Shown here one piece after another: positions 12,015 through 22,989 of a stretch of 64,000 nt of DNA. Each line of letters begins with the position of its first letter. The first letter of the stretch is position 1. Source of the stretch: Gnetum montanum (lineage: Eukaryota > Streptophyta > Gnetopsida > Gnetales > Gnetaceae). The stretch is from contig MNCI01006539.1 in assembly GCA_015680685.1 (NCBI GenBank), positions 40,908 to 104,907 on the forward strand, given 5' to 3'. The translations under genes were made by a program, and so were the position numbers. The notes below the pieces were generated by a model, which was given only the letters and a program-made list of their open reading frames with translations, ran no database searches and was not told the DNA's origin.

Positions 12015-13535
12015 TGTTGGTGATCATTTGGGGCATGATCATCAACGAGTGGTGGCCTCATGGTCTCATGATCCTAGGAAGTCATAGGATTGAAGGTGTT
12101 CTTCAAACAAGGTTTAGGTGCTGGTCTTTAGTAACACCAAGGCCTAGACACCTTCAAATAAACTCAGTAGTTATAAAACAAACTAGTCATAAGTATGTCT
12201 TTGCTATTGCTAATGTTGAAATGGTTGGGTTGTGTATAAAATTGTAATTGGCTATCATAAAAGAAATTCAACTATCTTTGTCAAATACTGTGAGTTGTTG
12301 AAGATTTTCTATTTTTTCCAATCACTTAGTCTATACCATCCCTATAGTACGTTATTTGTATTAAATAAAATTTTGCAAAAATGGTTGAGCACAAATTTGC
12401 CAGTCTACTCCTAATTGTCCCTAGAGAGAAAGTTCCATAAGAAAACTAGAAATAGAGAAAGATTCAATGGACTTAGAAAAAAAAAAGAAAAGAAAGAAGA
12501 TTTGTGTAAAATCTCAGGTATTTAAGCAAGATAAATTAACACAATAAAACACTTTGCAATAAAGCTATTCCCAATTCAATAACTATGAATTATTCAAATG
12601 TTCTAAGATCAAGAAGCAATTTCATACAAGATAATCTTATTATGCTACCAAAATTGCTGTGTAAACAACAAAGTACAGTATTTATTTTGGCTAGTTAATA
12701 GTTGTCATAGATTGCATTCAACAAAGCTTTCAAAAATTTGACAATTTCTTGATTGAAATACTAAGGCAATACACTTTAAAAAAATGAAGCTACTTCAGTC
12801 ATCTTAAAATACCAAAGATTTCCTAGATTCTCTATGCTCAAAACAGGCAATTTCATTAAGACATTACTATTAAATTGCTCTTGAGGCTTTTCAACAACAT
12901 AAGCTCTTCTATGGCTAATTTATTGTGCAAAAACAGAGCTATAAAAGCAACCTAGGAAAAATCCCAAAATTAAATGCCGAGAACAATACTACCTAAACCA
13001 TTAGTTAAGTAACAAACAAAATGGGAAGAAATGAACTCACAAGATTAAAACAAAGTAGCTGAATTGATGTCTTTAGCAAGTCATCTTATATATAATATTC
13101 AATTATCTTTTCCCAATCTTCTCCCTTCTTTTTTTTCCTACTTGGATTCTACCCTTGAAGACTTTTTATAGTGGCATTGGGTAGTTACAATAATCATGAA
13201 AAGTGAAGGTTATTACAAATATCTAGAAAATTTAACTTATAACTACCTTAGAAGTTATAACTTCCTATGGAAGTTATTAGAAATTTAAGCTATGGTAACC
13301 AAGTGTTTCCTTGGTAACAAATATCATGTAGATCACCATAGGAAGTTACAAAAAGATTGAGAAATATATGCCAAAGTTGGCAAGTGTTCCATAAGAGACT
13401 ACAAATATCTTGGAGAATTAAACATAATTTTCTATGGAAAGTAAAATTAGATTTATCAAATGTTCATAAATCTTTTTCTACTAAGCCATAAACCTTTTCC
13501 ATCTTTTAAAATAGTGTAATATATATATTTCTTAA
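12015..13535 (-). mobile_element. LTR-like repeat, family 3, copy 1
   Basis: It shares about 1.4 kb with 18590-20045 and 55800-57175, with conserved blocks such as 'tgttgaaatggttgggttg' and GAGAGAAAGTTCCA. A minus-strand TATA box (CTATAAAAAG, near 13161-13171) lies in all three, after ACCCTT-AAG-type sequence. In the minus sense it ends in ACA at 12015, so it resembles an LTR. No primer site is seen beyond 12015. It interrupts the gag of element E. The upper boundary is approximate. Confidence 0.55.
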
Positions 13536-15889
13536 AAATAATGTTGTTAAGGCTTCGTGGCTTTGTTGCTACTTTGTCGACATGTGTACACAAAACATGT
13601 AAATAGAAAAATTGTATGTTTATCTTGTGGCCTAATATTGTGTCATCCTCTTCCCATGTTCAGGGGGAAACCTACCATCTATGATGCCCTACTGTGACCT
13701 CGGTGCCGTCTCCTTGAAGCCAGAATAGATACTTTCCTACCCTTCTTTGGTGGAGCCTGCAACTGTGTCGCTGTTGCCTTTATTATCATGCTAAGATCAT
13801 AACTGCCATTAGTGATGGCTTTGCCTAAGCCATAGGTGTCATTTTGGATCATGGCTTGACCTAGTCAAGAGAGGCCACATGTTTTCTCATTATTGTAGTC
13901 CAGTTTGATGGATTCTTCAATTCCATCTCTATTGTAGAGTTTCTTTGTTGATAAATTTGTGTGCCCTGCACCTTAGTTTGGGCTTAAAATTTTACCAATT
14001 TTCATATATTCATTGTTCATTTCTTCTGCTTTTGATGGATGCCGTTGAATAAGAAATATTTCTTAGGGTTTTAGGATGCATTTTTGGTGTTGATAATCTG
14101 AATTTTTGTTGTTCATTTTCAAATCCTAGATGATGCTCCAATAGTTTTTAAAATATTTACGAATTTGTGAAGCTTTGTTAAGCTTTGCACTCCCATTTCA
14201 TTAAACTTCCATGGATCATGCAACAAATACCAAATAGTTAGAATTTTTATGTAGATAATGGTATTTTATTAGATCCAGCATTCGATGTTTTGCAACTCTA
14301 TGAAATATCTCCTGTTGCTCTGTAGCTAGTAGATTCTAGAATATCCTTAAACAATGTTGAATAATTACGATTGTTTAATTAAATGTTTAACTTGAATAAA
14401 AAAATATAATACTATTTTTTTTCTCTTTTCAAAAATTTTAACTAATGATAATTGAAACCAAGCTCCACAATTGTAAAAAAATAGACACCCTGCTTGTTCA
14501 TAAAACACACCTCCATTCTACAAGGAAGTAATTGAACTTTTGTCTCTTTTCCACTATCTTGAATGCACTAATAACATTTGGATCTCATAAAATCCAAACA
14601 TTAATTTAAAACTTCTACTTCATAGGATGGCTAATGTATCAACATTTCATACCCCACTTTTTAAAACATAAACTTCATTGGGAACTTTTATTTTTACATG
14701 GAAAAAAGGAAATATTTTTTTTTGACGAAAACTTTCATCAAACTTAAGGTTTGATGAAATAAAAATCTCATTCCTAATAAAACTTAAGAAATTATACAAC
14801 AAAAGCTTCAAAAAAACTAATTTGTAGATGGGAAGAGAATAGTTAAAATATCTCTTTTAGGGATTCTCATATCATGAACTCTTTCATATGTAATCTTAGT
14901 TGTGATGAATGCCTTTCTTTCCTCTTCTTGCCTATTGGAAGCCTCAACTTGATCTTTACCTTTGTCTTCCACAATTGTCTTTTCTTCTTTTGCATCCAAA
15001 TCTTTAGTTGCTAATTTTTTAGGTTCTTCCCAACTAGTTTCTTCTATGTATTGAGATACAGAAGCCTCTCCCCAAGAATCATATTTATTAGACTCTCCTT
15101 GGTTTTCAGCTTGGGTGGTGCATTCATGAAAGTTGCCTCAAACATTAGATTATATAGAAAGTCCACCAGTGAGAGATCTAAACACATCTAAAAGCCAAAG
15201 TAAGAAAGGGCTTTCACTAGATACTCCACGGGCAGGTGCCTTATAATAGGCTCTTAATACATGCTCTAGACAACATCCTGTAACATTGGAATAAAAGGCC
15301 TTCTTAAAACCCTAAACCCTAAACCATTTTTCTACCTCACACTTAAACACTTTTCTTACTTTTTCACTTAAAAATTGAATTGAAAAATGATGCATTTCTG
15401 AGCAATTCACATCTCCTTATATAGTGAAATATAAGTTTGAAATTCCCACCAATTCTACTAACCAACCTTACCACTTAGCCAAAATTCATTTAATTCCCAT
15501 CATTATAAAATTGGTTAATTCAAATTCCACTAGTTTGTTGATAGAATTAATTCACCATTTTGTAGTTATTTATCCATCACTTCCACTTAAACACATCACA
15601 AGTAATGATTACTTGGGATAATAATATTTTAAATAACTTAGACTAACACTTTAAATTAAATATTATATAAACTAGTACTATAATGCATACATGTTTTTAT
15701 AATATTATATAGGCTTAATTAAGCATACATATAGGATATATATGTTATGATTAAATATTATATAAGTCTCTATATGTATATTATTTATTTAATATATTGC
15801 TACTAAAATTTTATTACTTACTACTATGTATACTAAATATTATTATAGTTACCTACATATATAGATTTAAGTTGTGGGAAGTTGTCCAA
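13536..15889. other. Unassigned stretch with a GC-richer segment
   Basis: 13560-14000 is noticeably richer in G and C than its surroundings and looks like decayed gene or transcript sequence, but I recognise no protein. 14817-14999 (minus) has an acidic/basic frame of 60 residues without family match. 15640-15890 is very AT-rich. A short telomere-type motif lies at 15310-15325. No complete gene is supported. Confidence 0.3.
15310..15325. repeat. Short plant telomere-type motif (CCCTAAA x2)
   Basis: Two perfect CCCTAAA units plus CC occur here. This is the Arabidopsis-type telomere repeat or a telo-box. The array is too short to prove a telomeric origin. Confidence 0.7.
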
Positions 15890-16180
15890 AATCATGTTTT
15901 GCATACAAAACATTATACGAAAACTGCATCTCTATCCCATCTAGTGTTGATAATTTGTAAGTGTTCTTTGATAATTATTTCTTGATCTGAAATGGACTAG
16001 TCAACATCGTCAAAAACTTATTTGGCTTCTTCATATTCCATAATAATACAGGATCACTGACTTTAAAAGTTCTTTTTAGAGCCTTTTTGTCAAACCACCT
16101 TTTGACTTAAGAAGCATTCCTTAATAAATTATCTTTAGCTTTATCCATTTTGGCTTCTCTTTTAATGAGTAAAAAATATT
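15890..16180 (-). pseudogene. Integrase C-terminus of element C (remnant)
   Basis: The minus-strand translation gives KRWFDKKALKRTFKVSDPVLLW, which is the family's 'K-x-F-D-x-K ... F-x-x-G-D-x-V-L-x-W' C-terminal block. It is followed by SPFQI and a YKLSTLDG-like stretch, the usual end of Tat-type integrases. The integrase core that should lie between this and the N-terminal part at 16433-16660 is absent; a segment shared with 60139-60382 sits there instead. Confidence 0.65.
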
Positions 16181-16182
16181 CT

Positions 16183-16432
16183 CTAGAATTTGATTTGGAA
16201 ACATTTGATTTTAGCTAAAACCTATTTGTTGGCATTTGAAACTATTAGAAAACTTAAGACTTAGTTTTGGAACTTAATATTTAAAAGATAAATCTTTAAC
16301 TAAAATCCATTAAGACATTTGGGATTTCAATTTGAGAAGTTTTTAGCATAGCATTAGAAGATTTAAATTCTTTGTTTGGGAAGAAGAGGTGTTGGATACT
16401 AAGAAAATAAATAATGATATTAGAAAAATTTT
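16183..16432. repeat. About 250-bp segment shared with 60139-60382
   Basis: The two segments are in the same orientation and about 92 percent identical by eye, far better than most repeat pairs here. They share long blocks such as 'agaaaacttaagacttagtt' and 'ccattaagacatttgggatt'. It carries no convincing reading frame. At this copy it replaces or interrupts the integrase core of element C. Confidence 0.75.
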
Positions 16433-17110
16433 GAGCATTCCAATAAAACCCCTCTGAAATCCTTTCTGTATAAAATTCGATCTTTAACCACAAATCTATT
16501 TGCATTTTTGAAGAAAGCTCTCTTTTTATTAGTAGTTAGGTCATTGGGGACTTTTTGCGTATAAAGGAATTCTAAAATTTCATCATACCAATTTTCTTCA
16601 TGAGTCCTTAATATGGATATTTCCTTTTCTTTAGTCATTAACTTAGCTAATCCCGTTTCTTTAATAGTTTTGCATATTTTCAATGAAAACCTAAAACCTT
16701 GAAGCTTTATGAGCCACTTTCCTCTTTTCAATTCAATTTCATTTTGGGCTAAGAATTGTTTAATCATAGGGTCTATTAGCATAATATGAACTACTAAGCT
16801 TTCCAAATAATATTTGAAATGCTAAAGTACCTTAATGACTACAAATGCTTGTTTCTCTAAGTTTGGATAATTTAGCTCTAAACCTTTCAATTGATATCCA
16901 AAAAATCCAATCGGTTCATCTTGACCTTCATGTTTCTGAGTTAAATTGACAGCAATTGAATGATTTCAAAAAAATGCATGTAATTAAAAGTCTTCCTTCA
17001 ATTTTGGTTTTACCAAGTATGGAGCTTTTGAATAGTTTTTTAAATTTATGCTAAGGCTCTCTCTTATTCTGATGTTTTATTTACTTGGACATCTTTTTTT
17101 AACATATGCA
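16433..17110 (-). pseudogene. RNase H end and integrase N-terminus of element C
   Basis: Thumb/RNase H remnants (FIPRFTEITKPL, near 17100) lead into a GKWLIKLQGF-type block. Then come W-Y-x-E-I-x-E-F-L and the pre-integrase signature NANRFVVKDRILYRKDF (near 16450-16520). This order is standard for gypsy pol. The longest open frame is 128 residues (16420-16806). The RNase H catalytic region is too decayed to score. Confidence 0.7.
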
Positions 17111-17149
17111 TTAGAGGTTTAGTAATTTCAGTGAATCTAGGGATAAATT

Positions 17150-17985
17150 TCTTAATGAAATTTTATCTTTCCAAAGGAAGATCTAAGAGACTTTTTACTT
17201 GTAGGATGCTTGATATTCTGTACTGCTTGAATTCTGAAGTTATCAATAGCAATTCCTTCTTGACCGATTACATGGCGTAGTAAACTTCTAGACTTAACCC
17301 CAAATATACATTTCTTAGGATTTAATGAAATACCGTACTCATGACATTTTTTAAAAACTTGTTGAAGATGACCAATATGATCTTCTTTCCTTTTTGAAAA
17401 GATAGTAATATCATCCAAATAAACAACAATGAATTCTCCTATTAAACCTTTAAAGGCTAAATTCATTGCTCTTTGAAAAGTAGCTCCAACATTTAATAAT
17501 CCAAATGGCATTCTTTGGTAAGTGAAAGTTCCTCACTTGGTGATAAATGCTATTTTATAACTGTCACTCTTTATCTACCTTAATTTGATTATAGCCTAAA
17601 AAACCATCTAAGAAAGAATATACCTAAGAACCTAATACTTTAATCAACATCTCATCAATTCTAGGAAGTGGGTATTTATCTTCTTTAGAGGCTTTATTCA
17701 AATTTTTGAAATCTTCAAAAAACCTAATATCACCATTCTTGTTTAGTACTAGAACAAGATTAGCAAGCCATGTTAGATATCAAATTGAATATATGATTTG
17801 AGCTTGCAATAACTTTTTGATATTAGCTTCCATAGTTGGCTCGAATGATGGATTAAATTTCCTTTTTTTTGCTTAACTATCTTACAACCATTTACTAAAG
17901 AAATTTTATGTGTCATCACATCTAGTCTAAAAGCCTTAAGATCATCATAAGACCAAGCAAAATTTTCCAAATTATTTTTCAAGAG
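17150..17985 (-). pseudogene. Reverse transcriptase of element C (decayed)
   Basis: RT begins with ENFAWSYDDLKAF (near 17930-17970) and reaches MPFGLLNVGATFQRAM at 17511. It then shows the catalytic YLDD (VVYLDDITIFSK, near 17400-17430), the LNPKKC block and the thumb start GQEGIAID. The YLDD motif is intact, but the fingers are interrupted by stops. The block order matches the lineage in which an archaeal-type RNase H precedes RT (see 18215-18590 and 21300-21490). Confidence 0.85.
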
Positions 17986-18214
17986 TAATAATAAATTTTA
18001 CTTGAAGACTAAATCCTTTTCCTTTATGACATTTAACATCTTTGACATCTTAATAGATCCAAAATTCACTGCTTCATAAGCTTGATCATCTAGATTCTGT
18101 GTATCTTTCCCAGTAAGCCAATTTTTACTAAACTCATGTTCATAATTTCACTTTTTTTCGAATGGAATTTGTCTTAAACCTGGATGTTGTTTCTAGTATG
18201 ATTTGACTTTTGAA

Positions 18215-18590
18215 TTATTGTTTATTCCTTAAGAATCTAAGAAATTGATCATCATCTTTAAATACTTGTAAATGCTTTATGCTATCTGGTATCGATGGTT
18301 GATGTTCTTTTTCAATCATTACACCCTCATAACCTTCTAACTTTTTCATATGTAATGTTGAAGCTTCTTTTGCTAAGTCATCTGCTATACAATTATCTTC
18401 TCTACCTATATGATCTATTTTGTAGTGATGCAATTGAACCAACATTTTGTAGATGAGTTGTTTATAAGGTTGCAAAAATGAGCTTTTTTCCACACAATTA
18501 TCTTTAATCTGTTCACAAACTAATCTTGAGTCTCCCTTTTGTTGGCAATCATTTGGGATGCAACTACCAATGAAGCTTCTTTGAATAGGG
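18215..18590 (-). pseudogene. Archaeal-type RNase H, C-terminal part (element C)
   Basis: KGDSRLVCEQIKDN contains the conserved G-D-S of the aRNaseH fold. HIGREDNCIADDLAKEAS contains the C-terminal R-E-x-N-x-x-A-D signature. The following PSIPDSIKHLQVF is the linker typical of this lineage before RT. The N-terminal part of the domain lies about 2.7 kb away at 21300-21490, because family-3 repeat and unassigned DNA have been inserted. The frame is open over 135 codons here. Confidence 0.8.
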
Positions 18591-20045
18591 TTTAGGTATT
18601 TGCTAGTTTTTGGCAACACCAAGGCCCTAATACCTCCAACTAAACTTAGTAGTTATGTGAGTATGTGTTTGCTATTATGAATGTTGAAATGATTAGGTTG
18701 TGCATAAAACTATAATAAGCTATCATAAAAGAGATTTGACAAACTTTGTTCAAGATTGTGAGTTGTTGAAGATTTCTATTTTGTTTAATCACTTAGTCTA
18801 TATGGTCCTTATAATGCCTACTTGTAACAAATAAAATTTTATAGAAACATTTAAGCTTAATTATACTAATCTACTCCTAATTTCCCCAGAGAGAAAGTTC
18901 CACAAGAAAACTAGAAATAGGTGAAGATTTAATGGACATAGAGAGAGAAAGAAAAGAAAGTAGATTTGTGTGAAATCTCAAATATTTAAGCAAGAGAAAT
19001 TAACATAAGGAAACACTTCACATTAAAGCTATTCCTAATTCAATAACTATGAATTTTTCAAACTTTTTGAGCTTAAAAAGCAATTTCATAAAGACAATCT
19101 TATTATACTTCCAAAAATTGTTGTGGAAACTACAATGTACGAGTCTCTATTTTGGCTAGTTAACAGTTGTCAAAGATTGCATTCAACAGAGCTGCCAAAA
19201 ATTTGACAATTTCTTAATTGAAATACTAAGGTAATAAACTTTAAAAATTAAGAAGTTATTTTATTCCCATCAAAATACCAAATATTTTCTAAACCCTCTA
19301 GGCTCATGAAACAAGACAATTTCACAAAGACATTTTTATTAAATTTCTTAATAGGCTTGTCCACAGCAGAGGCTCTTTTATAGTAATCCTAATAGAGGCA
19401 TTAATATTGCTCAATAACAAACATTACTACTAAATTGCTCTGAAGGCTTTTCAATAGCATAAGCTCTTCTATGGAAAATATTAATAGTAGTTTACTATTG
19501 CACAAAATAGAGCAATATGAGCAATCTAAAAAATCCCAAAATTAAATGCCAAGCATGATACTATCTAAATCATTAGCTAAGCAAATAAAATAAAATAGGA
19601 AGGAGTGACATAGGATTAAAATAAAGTAGTCGAATTGATGTCTTTAGTAAGCCATTTTACAAGAATTCTTAAAATGTCTTTTTTCAAATCTTCCTCCACC
19701 CTTGTTTTTAATTTTACCTTTAAAGCCTTTTTATAGTGGCTTTAAGTAGTTACAAAAATCATAAGAAGTTAAGGAGTGTTACAAAAATCTAGGGAATTAA
19801 TGTAAAACCTCCCTAGGAAGTTATCACTTCCATGGAAGTTTTTATAAATTTGAGAACAATATGCTAAGGTTGAAAAATGTCTTATCTAATGCAAACATTT
19901 AGGAGGTTTACATATAATTTTCATGGGAAATAAATAAAAAAAAATCAAAATTTTATATCATAACTTTTCCATGAAATTATATCATAATTCATGTTCTTCA
20001 TAACAATCTATATAGTTTTTTTTAAAAATATTATATTCTAGTTTA
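18590..20045 (-). mobile_element. LTR-like repeat, family 3, copy 2
   Basis: It is homologous to 12015-13535 and 55800-57175 in the same order, with the minus-strand TATA box near 19729-19736. It lacks the first ~75 bp seen in the other copies (the part with TTGGTGATC). Together with the segment up to 21300 it splits the aRNaseH of element C. Upper boundary approximate. Confidence 0.55.
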
Positions 20046-21299
20046 AACCTTTCATTTCAAAAAGAATTGTGACTTTCTCCAATCGGTTGTAGAAACTTAG
20101 GGACAAAGATTTATTGTTACCACATGTGCCAAGAAGAGGGTTCACCAGTCATCGCATTGCACTTCTCCATTGCTGTGGACATTGTCTTGGTTGAGGGGAT
20201 TGATGATGCATCACTATTTGGAGCATTGCTACCTCTAAGCATCACTGTTGTGCAATAGCAAACTTCATCTATGCATTGTGCCTCTCCACTATGTCAACAA
20301 TGCCATGTTGTTGGGAAATGAAGATGCTGAGGTGGTGCGTAGGTGCAACAAGCTTCATTGCTATTGTTCTAGGTGCAATCATTAAGTATTACCATTGTTG
20401 ATGAGGAGAGTCCAGAGGGTTGAATGTTTGATGCTATAGGAATGCCATAAAAATCTACAACTGATGTTTTTCTTGAAGGCAATAACATAAGGTTTTACGT
20501 GGGCTTGGTTCAAGAACTTCATCCAGGATATGCACACAACACCATGCATGAGAAAACCTCACATTTATTTGAAGGAATGTCAAGGATGAAGTTTAGCTAG
20601 ATGTTGTTGTGTTAAAAACCATTATCTTTCTCCATGGCCAGGTCACTATTATCTATTATTTTAATTTTAATATATGGCCTAATCTTTATGATTTTTTAAT
20701 TCATTAATAGACCATTATGTAGTGTTTTTTCCTTACTCAGATTTACTATTCATGTTAGCATCAACAGCTACTTATTTTCCTTTATTTCTGCAAGGGAAGG
20801 TTATGTGGCCTTCATATAGTATTTTATGTTGTTTTTCCTTTTTTATTTTTGATAAAAATTTGTTATCTGGGTCCTTCTTTCCTTTTTTTTTTTTTTACTT
20901 TTATTCATTAAATAATTAGGATGTAGAGGCCTCTCAATTGCAAAGTTTGATGGTAGATGTTACATCGGTTTTAGTGAGAAGATTTAGGATCTTGTATTGT
21001 TCCCAGCATCTATGTAAAATCATGGTTTCTTGGTTAAGCACATGATGATCAAAATTCTACATGTGCATTACAGATTCCCTTCAACCTTGAAATGATACAC
21101 AAAAATGCCGTTAATTGGAACTTGTGACCAACAACCAACCAGAGCTAATTTATAATTCCAAATAATCACCATTCTTTCATAATCCAACAGATACCTTTTG
21201 CATCATTTTTTAAAAAAACATAGGACCAATAACTATTCTTTATCATACTTAAAAAAAAAATTTGTTCCATGTAATGGTCAAATTTGCTAACACCTTTAT
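20046..21299. other. Unassigned insert next to family-3 repeat
   Basis: 20100-20640 is GC-richer and transcript-like but matches no protein I recognise. 20640-20930 is T-rich (poly-T near 20886). 21160-21299 has a minus-strand frame only as an extension of the aRNaseH fragment. Since element C's aRNaseH lies on both sides, this piece belongs to the insertion or to rearranged DNA, not to C. Confidence 0.35.
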
Positions 21300-21490
21300 G
21301 ATGATTTCCTGATTCCTTTTTCCAATGTTGTTTTAATTCTAATACACAAAGTTTCATATTTGAACTTGTTAGTACAAGAGAAAGCTAGATGAATTGCCTT
21401 GAATCTTTTTGGGGAATCATCTTCTACTAGAACCATTCCAACTCCTGCATCTTTCGAATTACAAGAACCATCAAAGTATAGCTCCCATTT
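21300..21490 (-). pseudogene. Archaeal-type RNase H, N-terminal part (element C)
   Basis: WELYFDGSCNSKDAGVGMVLV contains the catalytic first Asp in the F-D-G-S block of aRNaseH. LAFSCTN and a degraded A-E-Y-E-A region (KYETL) follow. It lies directly after the protease and before RT in element sense. In Ogre/Tat elements this domain usually lies between RNase H and integrase, so the position marks a different arrangement. Continuation is at 18590. Confidence 0.8.
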
Positions 21491-21612
21491 GCTCTCATCT
21501 TGAGATTCTTATTTGTTCAAGTTATCAACTTCTTGAAGTGTGTAGATTCTAGTTTCAAAAGCTCTTGTTTCAATAACCTTGTTCTTTTCATTTGAAGTAA
21601 TATTTCTACTCA

Positions 21613-21822
21613 TCAAAGGTTCACTATAAACATATATTTGATTTGGCTCTTCTTTACAAGGTGACCACATATGTGAGTAATCTGATGATATGTAACCGAG
21701 AAATTCTTACTCCAACTTCTACTCAACAAAAGACTATGTGAATATGGTATGTCTGCCACTTGAATAGTTACTCTACTTTTGATATGGGGTTTAGAAGCAA
21801 TTTCCAATAAAACATTAGGTAA
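21613..21822 (-). pseudogene. Protease C-terminal half of element C
   Basis: LEIASKPHIKSRVTIQVADIPYSH followed by LLLSRSWSKN matches the flap-to-end part of plant Tat-type aspartic proteases (V-A-D-I-P, then L-L-S-R-x-W). The N-terminal half with the active site is at 41987-42226, across element B. The sequence joins in sense across the B insertion, which proves B is nested here. Confidence 0.85.
21818..21822. repeat. Target-site duplication of element B, left
   Basis: GGTAA here pairs with AGTAA at 41982-41986: four of five bases agree, as expected for an aged 5-bp duplication. Confidence 0.7.
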
Positions 21823-22751
21823 TGATGAGCAGCGAGGTACCCCTATGCCCAACCATACGAATCATGAAGCGCTCACGAGTGATTCAGTTGAATTTCGCAG
21901 ACTTTATTATTTCCAGTGTGTTGGCCCTTTAGGAAGTGAATCTAGCCTTAAGGTCAATCATTATCTTTCCAATTACACTTGTGACATTTGTTGGTATGGT
22001 TAAGTGTAACTGAGGCATCTGATTTTTATCATTTTGTGTTTTTTAAGTTGGTTCTCAAATGTAGATAAAAGTAATTTGATTAACTAATATAAATTAACTA
22101 ATTTACTAAAATTTAATTAATCCTAACATAAGTATCCATTTCCACTTTCTGTGCATGTCTTGAATCCACGTATTCACTATTGGGCAACCAAGCTTTACGC
22201 TACTGGGCGTACTAAGCAATAACATTGCTAGGATTACCATGCAAATATGTGTTACAGTCAAAGCAATCATACTTATGTGTGTATTCTATCCTACTTAATT
22301 GCCTCATTAATGTAATAATTGGAAAATATTTAATAACTAATTGAAAGCACTTAATAAATAATTGAAAACAATAAATGCATGAATAAAATAGCTAATCTAT
22401 CCAAAGTTCTAGAAGGTTTATTAGAAAGCTCATCTTTTTTGTCACACACACTGTCATGCTTAGGTATAACAATGCTCAAATAAAGATTCGTACACTCAAT
22501 GACTCCTGCTGTAGGCACTTAGGGGGAAAACATTCTAACTTTTGAATGGAAAAAATGTGATAGCTTCACTGCTACTAAAATCTAGATTATCATAAATGCA
22601 ACTGGTAGGCATGTAGTTATAAGCAACAAATAGACATTATGTTGATAGGGCCTCATTGATGCAAGATAAGATGTGTTGATGGGGCCTTGTTGACATGGTT
22701 GACTGTGTCGACAAGGCCTCATCAACACAATCAACCAACAATGACTCATTA
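21823..22751 (-). mobile_element. 3' LTR of element B
   Basis: 929 bp, TGATGAG at 21823 to CTCATTA at 22751 (terminal CA decayed to TA). U3 (22641-22728) carries palindromic modules of the type GAGGCCTCATTGATG / GACAAGGCCTC rather than the GATATCGC modules of the alpha subfamily. It opens, in element sense, with a GCN4-like ATGAGTCAT (22741-22749). The paired GGTAA-C-type motifs lie near 22190-22240. It is about 88-90 percent like 41040-41981. Confidence 0.9.
22641..22728. repeat. GGCCTC palindromic modules in U3 of element B 3' LTR
   Basis: Repeated units built on GGCCTCATTGATG, GGGGCCTTGTTGACATG and GTCGACAAGGCCTCATCAAC alternate in inverted orientation. Homologous arrays are at 41854-41960 and 50352-50388. 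They occupy the same U3 position as the unrelated GATATCGC array of the alpha LTRs. Confidence 0.8.
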
Positions 22752-22763
22752 TATCCCCATGAC
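22752..22763 (-). promoter_or_regulatory. Polypurine tract of element B
   Basis: On the minus strand GTCATGGGGATA abuts the 3' LTR start. The equivalent of element A is at 27190-27201 (GTCATCGGGGTA), and the flanking ~60 bp are conserved between A and B, which supports a functional site for plus-strand priming. Confidence 0.7.
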
Positions 22764-22989
22764 TAAATAAAAACTTGTCCTTGAGTTCTTATACAAAATT
22801 GGGAAGGTATGGGATTATTGATGGAATTTTCTTTAACAAAACAAACTAACTGACTTGACAAAAAATGGAGTGCCCAAGTATACAAATCAACACATTACAA
22901 AAATGGTGGTGTTTAGGACACAAAATTGAACACCATGCCATAACTCTTCAAAAATTAGACAACACATTCTTTGATGGTGTGAAGCTTGT

